Shown: positions 51,301-59,723 of the stretch, piece by piece
Numbering within the stretch: position 1 is the first letter of the stretch
How the letters are laid out: every line of letters begins with the position of its first letter
The notes under the pieces: model-generated
What the model saw: the letters and a program-made list of their open reading frames with translations, nothing else
Told to the model about the DNA's origin: nothing
Database searches by the model: none
Assembly (NCBI GenBank): GCA_022842065.1
Contig: JALHQH010000007.1
Location: forward strand, 310,527-374,526
Length of the DNA stretch: 64,000 nt
Origin: Caldilineaceae bacterium
Lineage (GTDB): Bacteria; Chloroflexota; Anaerolineae; Caldilineales; Caldilineaceae
Direction: 5' to 3'
Program-made: the position numbers and the translations under genes

Positions 51301-54300
51301 CCGGTGGGTACCGCCTTTACCGTGCCGCCAACCGCCGTCACCGCCCTTAACCTGCCCATCACCAGCCAGGTGCGGGCGCGCCTGGCCGCGGGCGCACCAG
51401 CTTGGCGCTTTGACCCGCTCACGGTGCAAAGCTTAGGCACCTTTAGCGCGCCCAATCTGGCCCGCTATACCAGCGCAGCGGCCAACCGCAGTGATCGGTT
51501 GGATAGTTACCGGCTGCTGACGCTCAACCAAAACGGCGCACCGAATACCACCGGCTCGGGTAACAGTTCAGTTCTCACTACCTTTGCTCTACCGTCCGGC
51601 CAAAATCGGAATCTGGCCACCATCAATACCTACAATCCGGCCACGGTTGCCTGCAACAATCGCAATGACTGTCTGCTGATCTGGGACAACTTTGCTTTTG
51701 ATACGGAACTGCCCGGACTTGCGGGCACCTTCTTGCGGGCCGATGGCACCGAGACGCCGCTGGGCAGTGGCCTCATGGGGCGGCGCCCCGTAGTTGCCAG
51801 TAACAGCGAGGGCTTCCTGCTGGCCTATGAGAGCTTTGTCTTTGGCGGAACCGCCCGCCTTCGACTACAAGCCTTCTCCAAAGATGGCGTCCTGGCAGGT
51901 TCCAGCGAGATCAACACCGGCTTGCCCGTGTTGACCGGCCAAACCCAACTACGGTATGATCTGGCCTGGGTTGGCAACCGCTACCGGCTGGTCTATAAGC
52001 CGACCTTTGCCACCGGCATCACCCAGGTCGATTTGAACACCAACGCCGTCGTGCAGGGTACGGCCCTCCAGTTGGTCAACGACAGCACCGTGCCGCCGAA
52101 CAACTATACCGTCGATGTCACCCCACGGCTGGCCTATGATCCCATCAGTGGGCGCTGGCTGCTGGCCTATCTGCGTGGCACCACTGCCGAAGGGGTGGCG
52201 TTGCTCTACCCCAACGTGACCACAACCACGCCAACGACCACCCGCACCTTGGGCACAGCGCGCAAACAAGTGCGCATTGCCTATCAGCCGCAGAGCAGCA
52301 GTTGGCTGGCCACCCTTCACAGCAGCACCGATGATCTCGATGCGTACACGCTCAACGGTCCCGATCTGAGTGACCTGGCCGCAGCCCAACGCTTTAACAG
52401 CGCGGGCAACAGCATCCCTGGCAGCACGCTGGCTTGCCCAGCGCCCAGCGCCCTGCCTTTCACCGACCTGCGCTTTGAAGAAGTACCCACGGCGACTGGG
52501 AGCGCGACCACCTACTCCGATAGCTCGGGCCGTGGTGGTGCCGCCACCTGTAGCGGTGCCACTTGTCCGGCAGCCGGTCTGCCTGGTGCCGTCAACGCCC
52601 AGAACAACCCCGTCGGCAGCCCCACCTCCGACTACGCCATTCGCTTCGACGGCGTCGATGATCTGTTGGCGCTCAACCGTGGGTTTAGCACCCACTTTAG
52701 CGTCGCCCTGTGGCTGAAGGCTGCCACGACGCCCAACAACAGCATCATTGTCGATCAAGGCGCCAATGCGGTTACAGGGTGGGCCATCGGGTTAGTCGGT
52801 GGCAGGGCGAGCGTTCTGGTCGGTCAAACCGGTGTCATCCAATCCCCGGCACGCGTGGATGACAATCAGTGGCACCAGGTCGTCGTCACGCGTGATCAAA
52901 CCAGTGGTGTTGTCAGGCTTTATGTCGACGGCGTGGCGGCTGGAACCGCAACCTTTACCACGGGTTTGCTCAATTCGTGGCCCCTGATCCAACTCGGCAG
53001 CGATCGCAACAATGGCCGGCGCTATACGGGGCAGATCGATAATCTGCAGCTCTATAACAACACCATTCTTGGCGCCGATACGGTGCAACAACTCTATGCC
53101 AGTGTGCAGCCTGCCTACTGTGTGGCCACCCGCGCCAACGTTGGCGGCACCGCACTGCAATGGGCGCGCCTCAACACCCAGGCCGTCGATACCCGTGGCG
53201 GCAAGGTAGCAGCCAGCGGCAGGCTGACCGTTACCATCGACGCCGAAGCACCAACCAGCGCGATCACCTCACTGGCCAACAACCAGTATCTGCGCGGCAG
53301 CACTGGTGCCCCCGTCGTGCATATCGTCGGTGGCACTGCGAGTGATCAACTCGCCGGCGTGGCCAATGTCCAGGTGAGTGTCAACAACGGCACCGCTCAA
53401 CTGGCGGATGGTGCCAACAGTTGGCTCTATGCATTGGCGGTTACCGACGGTCAGTACACCGTCAAGGCCACGGCGGTTGATGGCGTGGGCAATGTCCAAG
53501 CCGCCGCCACCCAACCGCAAATTACCCTCTTCGCCGATGGCCGCGCCCCCAACACCACCATCGCCCAACCGGCCAACAGTTACGTGATCCCGACGCACAA
53601 CTACCGGAACCAACTCAATCAACCGTGGCGGCTGCAACTCAGTGGGACCGCTGTTGACCCGACCCTGCCCGGTGCACACCCAGGCAGCGGCGTGCAAAAC
53701 CTGGCCCTCTTGCTCACCGACGCAACGAGTGGCATTGACAAAGGCTGGCAGACGCCGACGCTCACCGGCAACAACTGGCTGATCGACTATGCCTTGCCCA
53801 ACGAACAGAGCAACCCGACCGGCCACTACACCGTCACAGTGCAAGCCACGGACAAAGTCGGTAATGTCAGCGTCACCACCAGCACAATCCGGGTTGATAG
53901 CGATGGGCCGCGTGGGGTAATGACGAAGAGTGATGTGGCGACTGGCGTCTTCACCAACAGCATCACCAGTGCCGTGACCCTAGGCGGTGTCATTAGCGAT
54001 ACGGGCAGCGCCGGGCTGGACAGCGCCGATCTCTTCATCACCCCGCTCACGCGCACCCTGCCCTTTAGCGACACGCTCTTCTGGTTGCCCTTTGACGATA
54101 CCCCAGGAACCAACGACTTCGCAGATCGCACGCTCTATCAGACCACCGTTGGCTGCGGCCCTTGCCCGACAATCACCAATGACGGCAAGATCGGGCAGGG
54201 CATCCAGGTGAACAATACGTCGGCGGCGCCAAGCATTTATGGCACCTTTAATCAGGCGCAGAATCAGTCCTTCAGCAACCCCCAGCAAAGTTTCAGTGTG

Positions 54301-57300
54301 CAACTCTGGCTGAAGAGCAGCGATACGCGCCCAGGTAACCAGTTGCTCTTCTACAAACAAGACTTCCAGCTCTTCCTCACCCTCGAGAACGGGCGCGCCG
54401 CTTTCAGACTTGGCAGTCCGATCACACAGGTGGCAGGAACGAGCGATCTGCGCGACAACCAGTGGCACCACATTGTCGCAACCGTGGATCGCACCACCGG
54501 CCAGATTAGCCTTTACGTGGATGGCCGGCTCACCGATAGCAAACCCTTCACGCAAACCTTGGTCACCTTTCCCCCCTTCCTCTATCGCATCGGGACGAAT
54601 TATGTGGGCGCGCTGGATGAGATCATGCTCATTAATCATGCCCTCAGTGCCGGCGAGGTGCAGGCACTCTACGGGGCGCCGAACCGCTATCCGGTCACAC
54701 TAGCCCAACGGGGCGCCGGCGTCATGCGCAGCGATTGGACCATGCCCTTACCGACTGGTCTGGAAGGACTCTATCAGCTCGACCTCTATGGGCGGGATCT
54801 CCAGGGCAACCGCTTCCAGAGCAGCGACATCTGGCGCGGCTTGATCGACACGGTAGCCCCGCGCGTCACCCTGAGCGGACGGGCCACCGGTCAATCTTAT
54901 ACGGATACAGCGACCAATACGCCCCGCTATGAGATCGTCTATACCTGTCGTGCCGCCGATTTCCTGCTGGATGAAGCGAGCTTCAACTGCGCTGGGAACG
55001 CGCAGCGGGCACCCGTCCGCAGCTTCAATCCGGATCCGCTCTTGCAAGCGCGCTTCCCCGATCTGACGCTACTCAACACCCTCGTCAACACCTATACCGT
55101 CTGGGCCACCACCCCGACGCTAAGCGGTTCACTGACGGCGTGTGATGCCTATGATCACTGTACAACGGCCCCAGCGATAGCGGCGGCGACCGGCGCGAGG
55201 GTCGCCGCAAGCACCGCACTGGCCAACGCCCCCAAAGCCGTGGTGGTGGCCCCCACCAATGACAGCGCCCTGGCCAGTAACAGCGGCAACCTGGTGGTGA
55301 CCATTGCGGCCGAAGCAGTCAATGGGCTCAAAGAAGTCCAACTGCTGCTTGATGGGGCCGAGGTCGGTAAGCTTAGCTTTGACCAAGCGGCCAATCTGCG
55401 TACCGTGTTACGCACAGTCACCGTGCCGATGCCGGCCGGGGGTGACCATCGTTTAACGGTCCGCGCCACGGACTGGAGCGGTGCACAACAGGCGGATGAG
55501 ATCCCCGTCCGCTTTACCATCTACACTGGGGCACCGGGGGTGACAATTGCGACGACGACGCTGGCGACAGCAGACAGCTATGGCCGCGGCACCAACATCT
55601 ACCGCCTGCGTGGCACAGTGACCGCCCCAACGGTGACCGCGGTGCGGGTCAAAGTGGGCAATCAAGCGTATGTCAGCGTGCCGGTAGTCAATGGCGAGTG
55701 GCGCGTCGCCTACCCCGTCTTCAACAATGGCGGTGCCCAGCAGATCACGGTAAGTGCAGATAACGCCGCCGGTCAGATCAGTACGAGCAGCGCGCCGGTG
55801 ACGATTGATGAAAGCGGCGGGCGCGCTATCGATACGATGATCGAGGAAACCCCCACCAATCCGAGCAGCGGCCAGGTCACCTTCCGCTTCAAGGGCAGCA
55901 CCGGGGGTGATGTCGAACTGTTGACCGGTGAATGTAGCCTTGACGGCGCAGCCTTTAGCTTCTGTAACAGCCCGCAAAGCTACAGCGGCTTGAGTGTGGG
56001 TGAACACACCTTCCGCGTGCGGGCCATCAATGCGGAGGGTTTTGTCGATGCCACCCCGGCTGCGTATCAGTGGCAGGTGACAGGCAGTGGTCCGCTCGTC
56101 AACATTGAAAGCGGCCCCGCGCCGACGACCACCGAACGGCGGGCGATCTTTGCCTTCAAAGCGGTCGGCCTGGGCGATACGGAAGCGCTCTTTGACTGTG
56201 CGCTGGATGGCAGTGCGTTTAGTCGCTGCACCAGTCCCCAGGAATACACCGGGTTGGAGAACGGTGAGCACACCTTCCTGGTGCGCGCCCAGCCGAAGAG
56301 CGGTGGCGCCGCCGGTTCGCCCAGCCGCCATCGCTGGCAGGTGAGCAATGGGGCACCGGTCGCCCAGGATGTGGCAGTGACGGTGGCAGCCAATGGCACC
56401 GTTAGCATTACCTTGCCGGCGACCGATGGCGACCCGCTGCGCTTCCAGCTGGTGACCCAGCCCAAACATGGTCTGCTGTTGGGATTCCCTCCGGCGTTGA
56501 CCTATACCCCAGACAGCGACTATGCCGGCCCAGACAGCTTCACCTTCCGGGCCAGTGATGGCGAGTTCGACTCGAATGTGGCAACAGTTCTGATCACCGT
56601 GCAGGGCGTCGTGCCCCCCACTGCGACACCAACCCCCACGGCAACCGCCACGCCGATTGAGCCGACCGCCACCCCGACGGTGCCGATTGAGCCAACGGCC
56701 ACCGCAACGGCGACAAGCACGCCAGCGTTGCCAACAGCAACGCCGGTGGCAACCGAGACGCCAACGGCGACCCCAACACCAGTCGCACCAACGCCAACGA
56801 ACACACCGGTGGCACCAACCGCCACCGCAACGCCGCCCCCCAGCGGCACGTTGATCGGGGTCTGTGGTCCGTACACGGTCTATAAGAATGGCAATCTCTA
56901 CAGCGCCGCCGGCTGGAGTGGCACGATCAAGGTGGGTACCAGTGGCAACAACTCGCTGACCGGCAGCAGCGGGCGCGACCTGCTGCTGGGCCTGGGCGGC
57001 AATGACAAACTCGATGGCAAGAGCGGTGATGACCTGCTCTGTGGCGGCGATGGTGTTGATCTGCTGATGGGCGCGGATGGCAATGACTATCTCGACGGCG
57101 GCACCGGCAACGATGTCGTCAACGGCGGCAAGGGCGATTATGACACCTTGCTCGCTGGTGACGGCAACGATCTGCTACTCGATGCGGACGGTGTGATCAG
57201 CGCCCAGGGTGGCCCTGGCAACGACATCTTTACAATTGCGCTACGCAGCGGCTGGCGCGATGGCAGCGGGCAACCACGCTTCACCGGTTTGACTGGCGGC

Positions 57301-57660
57301 TATGGCGATGACACCGTCGGGCTAGCGCTGCTCAGACCGACGCGCTTCTTCCTCGACATCAGCGGTGACGAGCGCGATGAACCGCCGAGTCCACTCGAAG
57401 GGACGAACGATGGGCTGGTGTTGGCCGGGTTGATCGAGCCAACCTCGACCATCAGCAAGTTCGAGCGCCGGGTCGGCGGCATCAGTGCCAGTGCCGACGA
57501 GACGCAGCCGCTGGACTTCACCGACTTTGCCGTTGACCCGACAACGCTCACCGACGACAGTGGGAGTGAGTTCCTCACCGAGCCAGTGGGTGGCGACGAA
57601 GTGGGCGAGGAGGGCACTACCGTCGGCAGCCAGCTCTTCCTGCCACTGATTAATCGCTAG
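45385..57660 (+). CDS. Giant multidomain cell-surface protein (LamG, TSP3, Ig-like, RTX repeats)
   Basis: 4091 residues in one uninterrupted frame; GAGGAG lies upstream of the ATG. Order: signal/anchor helix (15-34); a beta-rich LolA/LppX-like region (about 38-290); two hydrophobic helices (about 303-345); an in-frame palindromic repeat (about 391-427); LamG 1 (444-661); TSP3-type calcium repeats (DRDGDGLTDLQEQSLG, 669-777); a long unassigned region; a hydrophobic block (about 1267-1500); TSP3 repeats again (1752-1894); LamG 2 (2352-2575); Ig-like domains; LamG 3 (2892-3098); more Ig-like domains; two related 90-residue domains (3479-3653); a cadherin/VCBS-like domain (3653-3740); a Thr/Pro stalk (3742-3817); RTX calcium repeats (GGNDKLDGKSGDDLLCGG, 3851-3947); C-terminus SQLFLPLINR. 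Probably a calcium-stabilised adhesin or filament-sheath protein. Monocistronic; the domain calls are mine by motif. Confidence 0.88.
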   Translation: MWQSFKRPPRYTWWFGVALLVLCASAFVFYQTQAAPFTPAANPVAAAWARAQASGAYGFTSNITQITIPSATLGNVGRSSRSEELYLTGQVDLRANRTEMQLLTDNGSLLQAQSGTAIKIENGKSYVRHGATGDWQASDAVATDGFAPQGDFMSFLAAVRDVQQQGTETRGPADQRITFSRYTFAIDGQRLALAIHTQTEAAMHASGELPPTMQLEPSPVLRDLRGTGELWVGADGLPLRQILNLQFPEQRDERAEVQMVVDFAHFGTPQPTLYDLARGGDLAGIGARLAATMPSGQPFLATLPLLALAALVVYYRRRRLLERALATAVIVSMVVGPLLTTGTQVKFFDTQSAKAAAQTEQQARAGEDQEIREILGKVEFDPQRNPLEAIGEGQERGETRYETRNTSLATAGRDVESSLLSPVTSLDAATLAQSTTSVGLPQGAFNWWPGNGNANDLLGEGKGTLSGSVTFAQGQVGQAFRFDGSNGYVALPDNIFPFPTTAINSVTPFSFELWFKTAASGVILGQQEGTVAPYVATPVGHVPAIYVGTDGRLRVQMFWKGTIAPITSAGAVNNNAFHHLAVIYNGTTQTVYLDGVSMGSSAHNQTPYNTLYKYQLGTGFTTNWPGATAGWSNFNGLIDEPTLYLRALTVAEVQSIYTAGSGGKSLGKSDRDGDGLTDLQEQSLGTSPVMVDTDSDGVRDNVEVAGFTLGGQKWYPNPAAADSNKDGQGDGIEWGLNPDGTLRTAPLDTDGDSVPDLFDEDNDGDGVPDRQDLSPFSKGGFTYNESNPLQIKLNNLTANKPVIVEFQLRPQDPKHLQFAHNVLDWPFDDKGQMTDIDNKTFADVATVSGRTPNANEANGDLKLVPMLELRIPTNGANLPSQAELTPYNISVNNLTADGANKTVYMPLSLLTNEQSGQRVAFSGQMRYAPTGAWPNFHSVRLVWVVQALVDQATTQCDATATPPITTNCTADGYLHNLQQPIQSYYDNFTLTGLTVREDHGATMDLIYEDPAVDPDKKDDAALWSLAYVLDHHFAIARDDNNDGQRDVTVETIAQRFDRTTNSGVSEADRFGVPNVLRVVKNSYPLLDQALAATVMTETKQILNSVFTPAVTADAGVKPLIMFAQESSSRLLTLDALTVGGNYVLQTGPLLTLDMAPAGQPAQAVSVVAGLKWAAYCPSAAPITWAPCDANSYWQVLEQRYGTNDSDTIVAQGRLQWSQLFYSGFQAGSSSVVQDGASIPVPAVSLHNAATTAQLVTLAKTSNAAVSFTVSNLLFRTLGVSISLYTSLSIKEKKFIGSFWSFGSALYQTIQSKKSADGSTSFAKKRAEIAQTRSGFLRYTLAPLAVGGAVLTIAGNILEYIPQVSKTDRQIVNLVSASLNLALHVVQPSLELGFRVVGGGQSAIKALTMLSSIKGAATKFAAAGLVLTLAATFAFFIYGAVASGAGAGSVEVNRLFYNAVASVYVALLLFTLSTNPVGFVITAVLAAIDLLLTIICEAGVNALRNVPGANSGCFTLTGTATKYVAYFLYNYDLMIDVGSPDLIVTGPPQVKPADPNKGLVAGNPLSVNMAITTTVKHKDPDPANGLYIYPYLWLYSPDNLRSSTVKLSLTPITQTVTAGWNQMKERWAVREDHKFLLTPMYRGQTTGQYSLTQPFTPTAGLNQSIPLALNMGYGVPAYECIGIPNIILPFTPPVFPICYTREAKGNNASTLDALVYDIFPATLDGFMAMGTAADGTQRLAWDTRFPAVKDADGDGLLAGSSGGIDPNDTTPDSDNDGLSDLVELQWRQLGQPVSPVLCDSDNDGLSDAQEVQLGTNPTKRDTDGDLIADSDEVWHAVINPTTCQPTAVWRGGWDLTIPGPTPVTLRVSSDPVAADSDGDGIDDLAEKQLGTHSDPAVRVDIQGVTYNPLVANTPPIQLLTDVSLPDRFVKPGQSFLYTTTMVANLPLAPSLLDVTPAAQIGTAPLPKLIVQDVPVGTAFTVPPTAVTALNLPITSQVRARLAAGAPAWRFDPLTVQSLGTFSAPNLARYTSAAANRSDRLDSYRLLTLNQNGAPNTTGSGNSSVLTTFALPSGQNRNLATINTYNPATVACNNRNDCLLIWDNFAFDTELPGLAGTFLRADGTETPLGSGLMGRRPVVASNSEGFLLAYESFVFGGTARLRLQAFSKDGVLAGSSEINTGLPVLTGQTQLRYDLAWVGNRYRLVYKPTFATGITQVDLNTNAVVQGTALQLVNDSTVPPNNYTVDVTPRLAYDPISGRWLLAYLRGTTAEGVALLYPNVTTTTPTTTRTLGTARKQVRIAYQPQSSSWLATLHSSTDDLDAYTLNGPDLSDLAAAQRFNSAGNSIPGSTLACPAPSALPFTDLRFEEVPTATGSATTYSDSSGRGGAATCSGATCPAAGLPGAVNAQNNPVGSPTSDYAIRFDGVDDLLALNRGFSTHFSVALWLKAATTPNNSIIVDQGANAVTGWAIGLVGGRASVLVGQTGVIQSPARVDDNQWHQVVVTRDQTSGVVRLYVDGVAAGTATFTTGLLNSWPLIQLGSDRNNGRRYTGQIDNLQLYNNTILGADTVQQLYASVQPAYCVATRANVGGTALQWARLNTQAVDTRGGKVAASGRLTVTIDAEAPTSAITSLANNQYLRGSTGAPVVHIVGGTASDQLAGVANVQVSVNNGTAQLADGANSWLYALAVTDGQYTVKATAVDGVGNVQAAATQPQITLFADGRAPNTTIAQPANSYVIPTHNYRNQLNQPWRLQLSGTAVDPTLPGAHPGSGVQNLALLLTDATSGIDKGWQTPTLTGNNWLIDYALPNEQSNPTGHYTVTVQATDKVGNVSVTTSTIRVDSDGPRGVMTKSDVATGVFTNSITSAVTLGGVISDTGSAGLDSADLFITPLTRTLPFSDTLFWLPFDDTPGTNDFADRTLYQTTVGCGPCPTITNDGKIGQGIQVNNTSAAPSIYGTFNQAQNQSFSNPQQSFSVQLWLKSSDTRPGNQLLFYKQDFQLFLTLENGRAAFRLGSPITQVAGTSDLRDNQWHHIVATVDRTTGQISLYVDGRLTDSKPFTQTLVTFPPFLYRIGTNYVGALDEIMLINHALSAGEVQALYGAPNRYPVTLAQRGAGVMRSDWTMPLPTGLEGLYQLDLYGRDLQGNRFQSSDIWRGLIDTVAPRVTLSGRATGQSYTDTATNTPRYEIVYTCRAADFLLDEASFNCAGNAQRAPVRSFNPDPLLQARFPDLTLLNTLVNTYTVWATTPTLSGSLTACDAYDHCTTAPAIAAATGARVAASTALANAPKAVVVAPTNDSALASNSGNLVVTIAAEAVNGLKEVQLLLDGAEVGKLSFDQAANLRTVLRTVTVPMPAGGDHRLTVRATDWSGAQQADEIPVRFTIYTGAPGVTIATTTLATADSYGRGTNIYRLRGTVTAPTVTAVRVKVGNQAYVSVPVVNGEWRVAYPVFNNGGAQQITVSADNAAGQISTSSAPVTIDESGGRAIDTMIEETPTNPSSGQVTFRFKGSTGGDVELLTGECSLDGAAFSFCNSPQSYSGLSVGEHTFRVRAINAEGFVDATPAAYQWQVTGSGPLVNIESGPAPTTTERRAIFAFKAVGLGDTEALFDCALDGSAFSRCTSPQEYTGLENGEHTFLVRAQPKSGGAAGSPSRHRWQVSNGAPVAQDVAVTVAANGTVSITLPATDGDPLRFQLVTQPKHGLLLGFPPALTYTPDSDYAGPDSFTFRASDGEFDSNVATVLITVQGVVPPTATPTPTATATPIEPTATPTVPIEPTATATATSTPALPTATPVATETPTATPTPVAPTPTNTPVAPTATATPPPSGTLIGVCGPYTVYKNGNLYSAAGWSGTIKVGTSGNNSLTGSSGRDLLLGLGGNDKLDGKSGDDLLCGGDGVDLLMGADGNDYLDGGTGNDVVNGGKGDYDTLLAGDGNDLLLDADGVISAQGGPGNDIFTIALRSGWRDGSGQPRFTGLTGGYGDDTVGLALLRPTRFFLDISGDERDEPPSPLEGTNDGLVLAGLIEPTSTISKFERRVGGISASADETQPLDFTDFAVDPTTLTDDSGSEFLTEPVGGDEVGEEGTTVGSQLFLPLINR
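46555..46664. repeat. In-frame GACACGAG-type palindromic element inside the giant gene
   Basis: GGGACAGGAGAGAGGAGAGA-like left part with GAGATACGAGACACGAAACA, and complementary right part (CTCCTGTCTCCTGTCACTAG). Encodes a charged then Ser/Leu-rich segment between the membrane helices and LamG 1. Confidence 0.78.
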
Positions 57661-57675
57661 CGGAGGGGAAGAGCT

Positions 57676-57771
57676 GATGGGGCGGTGACTGCGCACCGCC
57701 CCATCACACTGTACTAATATTAACGCGTATGCCGATGTGAGCCCAGTGGGCCCACATCGGCATACGCGTTA
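57676..57771. terminator. Two hairpins after the giant gene
   Basis: GATGGGGCGGTG / CACCGCCCCATC (57676-57687 with 57694-57705), then TAACGCGTATGCCGATGTG / complement (57721-57739 with 57753-57771). They lie between convergent genes and probably stop both transcripts. Confidence 0.75.
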
Positions 57772-57793
57772 TTGATTTGACGAACCACATGAG

Positions 57794-58606
57794 TCACAAG
57801 CGGGCAACCAACACACTGCGCCGAAAGGTCCGTTGACCATACCAAAGCAGGCCGGCGTCGATCAGCCAGAGGCCCAGGCCCATCGCAAAAACGACACTCA
57901 AACTCAGGTAGAGGGCCCCACTAAGCTGACCGACGATTAAGCCCATCACCGGCAAGACAATCAAACTGCCGATCTGATAGGCCGCTTGCATGCTGTTCGT
58001 GCGCGCCGAGACCAATACCGATGTCCCCAAGCCCAACCCAGCCGCGGCCGGTGCCACCCAAAAGACCAACAGTAACCACATGGCATTGGGCAGAAAGATC
58101 CGCTGCATGATCGGCCAGGCCACCGTATTGGACACAACTGCATAGAGCAAAAAGCTGAGCAAGCCAATGCTAAGCCCCGGCAGCCAGGCCGCTAACACCT
58201 TGGCGGTCAGTAACTCTTCATCACTGGTTGGGGTATAAAGTAGCGCTTCCAGCGTTTTGCGTTCCCGCTCACCAGCAAAACTATCCGCGGCAATGACATT
58301 GGAAACCATAATAGGAAGCATCAGATAAAGCGGGGCAAAGAAGTAGACCAACATGTAATAGAGAATCGCCTGTTCAGGCGTCAAGTCGGCCAACTGTTGC
58401 GCCAGGCTAGGGGGTAACAGGGTCAACATTTGTGACACATTGAGCTCGCCGTGCAAGCTGATGCTGCGCACGATGAGCCCCAAGCCTAACGGCAAGACGA
58501 CGGCAACAAAGAGGGGCACCGCAACGAGCGGCACCGTGATCGATTTACTTTGCAGAACAATTCTTAGATCCTTCTCGATGATGGCCCAGATGGCGTGCCA
58601 GTTCAT
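57794..58606 (-). CDS. ABC-2 type transporter permease
   Basis: A 270-residue membrane protein with about six hydrophobic helices. N-terminal amphipathic MNWHAIWAIIEKDLRIVLQSK is followed by the first helix. The signature ERERKTLEALLYTPTSDEELLTAKVLAAW is the conserved cytoplasmic motif of ABC-2 permeases. It forms an exporter with the ATPase encoded 44 nt upstream. Substrate unknown. Confidence 0.9.
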   Translation of the reverse strand: MNWHAIWAIIEKDLRIVLQSKSITVPLVAVPLFVAVVLPLGLGLIVRSISLHGELNVSQMLTLLPPSLAQQLADLTPEQAILYYMLVYFFAPLYLMLPIMVSNVIAADSFAGERERKTLEALLYTPTSDEELLTAKVLAAWLPGLSIGLLSFLLYAVVSNTVAWPIMQRIFLPNAMWLLLVFWVAPAAAGLGLGTSVLVSARTNSMQAAYQIGSLIVLPVMGLIVGQLSGALYLSLSVVFAMGLGLWLIDAGLLWYGQRTFRRSVLVARL

Positions 58607-58650
58607 ACGGCCTGCTTTCCAGTTTTATGGGTAACGCACGGCGGCGCGGC

Positions 58651-59598
58651 TTAGGTCGCTTGGAGGGCAAAATAGACATCTTCGAGCGATGCTTCTTCCG
58701 GCTCAACCGCAAAAAGATTCAGGCCATGGGTGGTCAGATGCCGCAGAAAATCAGGCAAATGCGCGTGGGCGACGCCCTGTAGCGCAACCTGGGTGGTCTC
58801 CTGATCAGCAAATCCATGAGTGGTGGTGAAATTAATCTGGGGGCGATCGCGGAGGAGTTGGGGCAACAACGTTTCCTGTCCGACCCCAATGCGAAGCTTG
58901 ACGCGTGACGAAGGGCTAAAGCGGGCTGTTAACTCGCGGGGGGTACCAACCGCTAACAATTGCCCGTGTGCGAGGACGGCCACCCGATGACACAACTTCT
59001 GCGCCTCGATCAGATTGTGGGTACAGAGAAAGACGGTGCGCTGTTCTTGCTGGGTCAGCACCTGAATCAGTTGATGGACATCCCGAATGGCCACTGGATC
59101 AAGCCCGCTCGTGGGTTCATCCAGAAAAATGAGCTTGGGGTCATGCAGCAACGTACGCGCGAGCGCCAAGCGCTGGCGCATGCCTTTACTGAAACTGCCA
59201 ATCTTCTGGTCGGCATAGGCTTGCAGGTTAAAGGTCTGGAGCAGCATGTCCACCCGCTGCGCGACAAGCGGGGCAGGGACCTGATAGATTTTAGCAAAGA
59301 TCCGCAAGCTGGTGCGCGCCGTCAAGCGGTCATCCAGCGAGGGTGTCTCCGTCAAAACACCGGTCTGCTGGCGCACTTGCGCGCCATGGGAAACCGGATC
59401 AAGACCAAAGAGACGCGCCTCACCCGCGGTCGGTTTGAGAATGCCATTCAGCAGACGGACCGTTGTGGTCTTGCCGGCACCATTATGGCCTAAAAAGCCA
59501 AAGACTTCGCCCGCCCTAATCTCTAAATTCAGATCAGAAATGGCAACCTTGTCACCAAAATGACGAGTTAATCCGCTAGTACAAATGATAGGTTCCAT
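58651..59598 (-). CDS. ABC transporter ATP-binding protein
   Basis: A 315-residue ATPase. Walker A is GHNGAGKTTTVRLL (about 35-48). The signature motif is FSKGMRQRLALARTLL and Walker B is PKLIFLDEPTSGLDP. The conserved switch His is in TVFLCTHNLIEAQ. The C-terminal about 90 residues form the extra domain common in ABC-2 exporter ATPases (ELTARFSPSSRVKLRIGVG). It pairs with the permease downstream and is divergent from the subtilase gene, sharing its control region. Confidence 0.94.
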   Translation of the reverse strand: MEPIICTSGLTRHFGDKVAISDLNLEIRAGEVFGFLGHNGAGKTTTVRLLNGILKPTAGEARLFGLDPVSHGAQVRQQTGVLTETPSLDDRLTARTSLRIFAKIYQVPAPLVAQRVDMLLQTFNLQAYADQKIGSFSKGMRQRLALARTLLHDPKLIFLDEPTSGLDPVAIRDVHQLIQVLTQQEQRTVFLCTHNLIEAQKLCHRVAVLAHGQLLAVGTPRELTARFSPSSRVKLRIGVGQETLLPQLLRDRPQINFTTTHGFADQETTQVALQGVAHAHLPDFLRHLTTHGLNLFAVEPEEASLEDVYFALQAT

Positions 59599-59629
59599 GC
59601 TGTCAATTGTACGTCAATTATCGCATGAG

Positions 59630-59669
59630 AATCATAACATTATGATTGCAATTTCGATGGTATAATAGC
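59630..59669 (+). promoter_or_regulatory. Subtilase promoter with overlapping 18-bp palindrome
   Basis: TGGTATAAT (59658-59666), an extended -10, precedes the S8 protease gene by 57 nt. Upstream, AATCATA-ACAT-TATGATT (59630-59647) is a perfect palindrome covering the -35 position, within the divergent space to the ABC ATPase gene. Confidence 0.6.
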
Positions 59670-59723
59670 AGTTACCACGCAACGTAGCGGATCACCAACC
59701 GTCATAGGGATAGGAGAGTTCTA

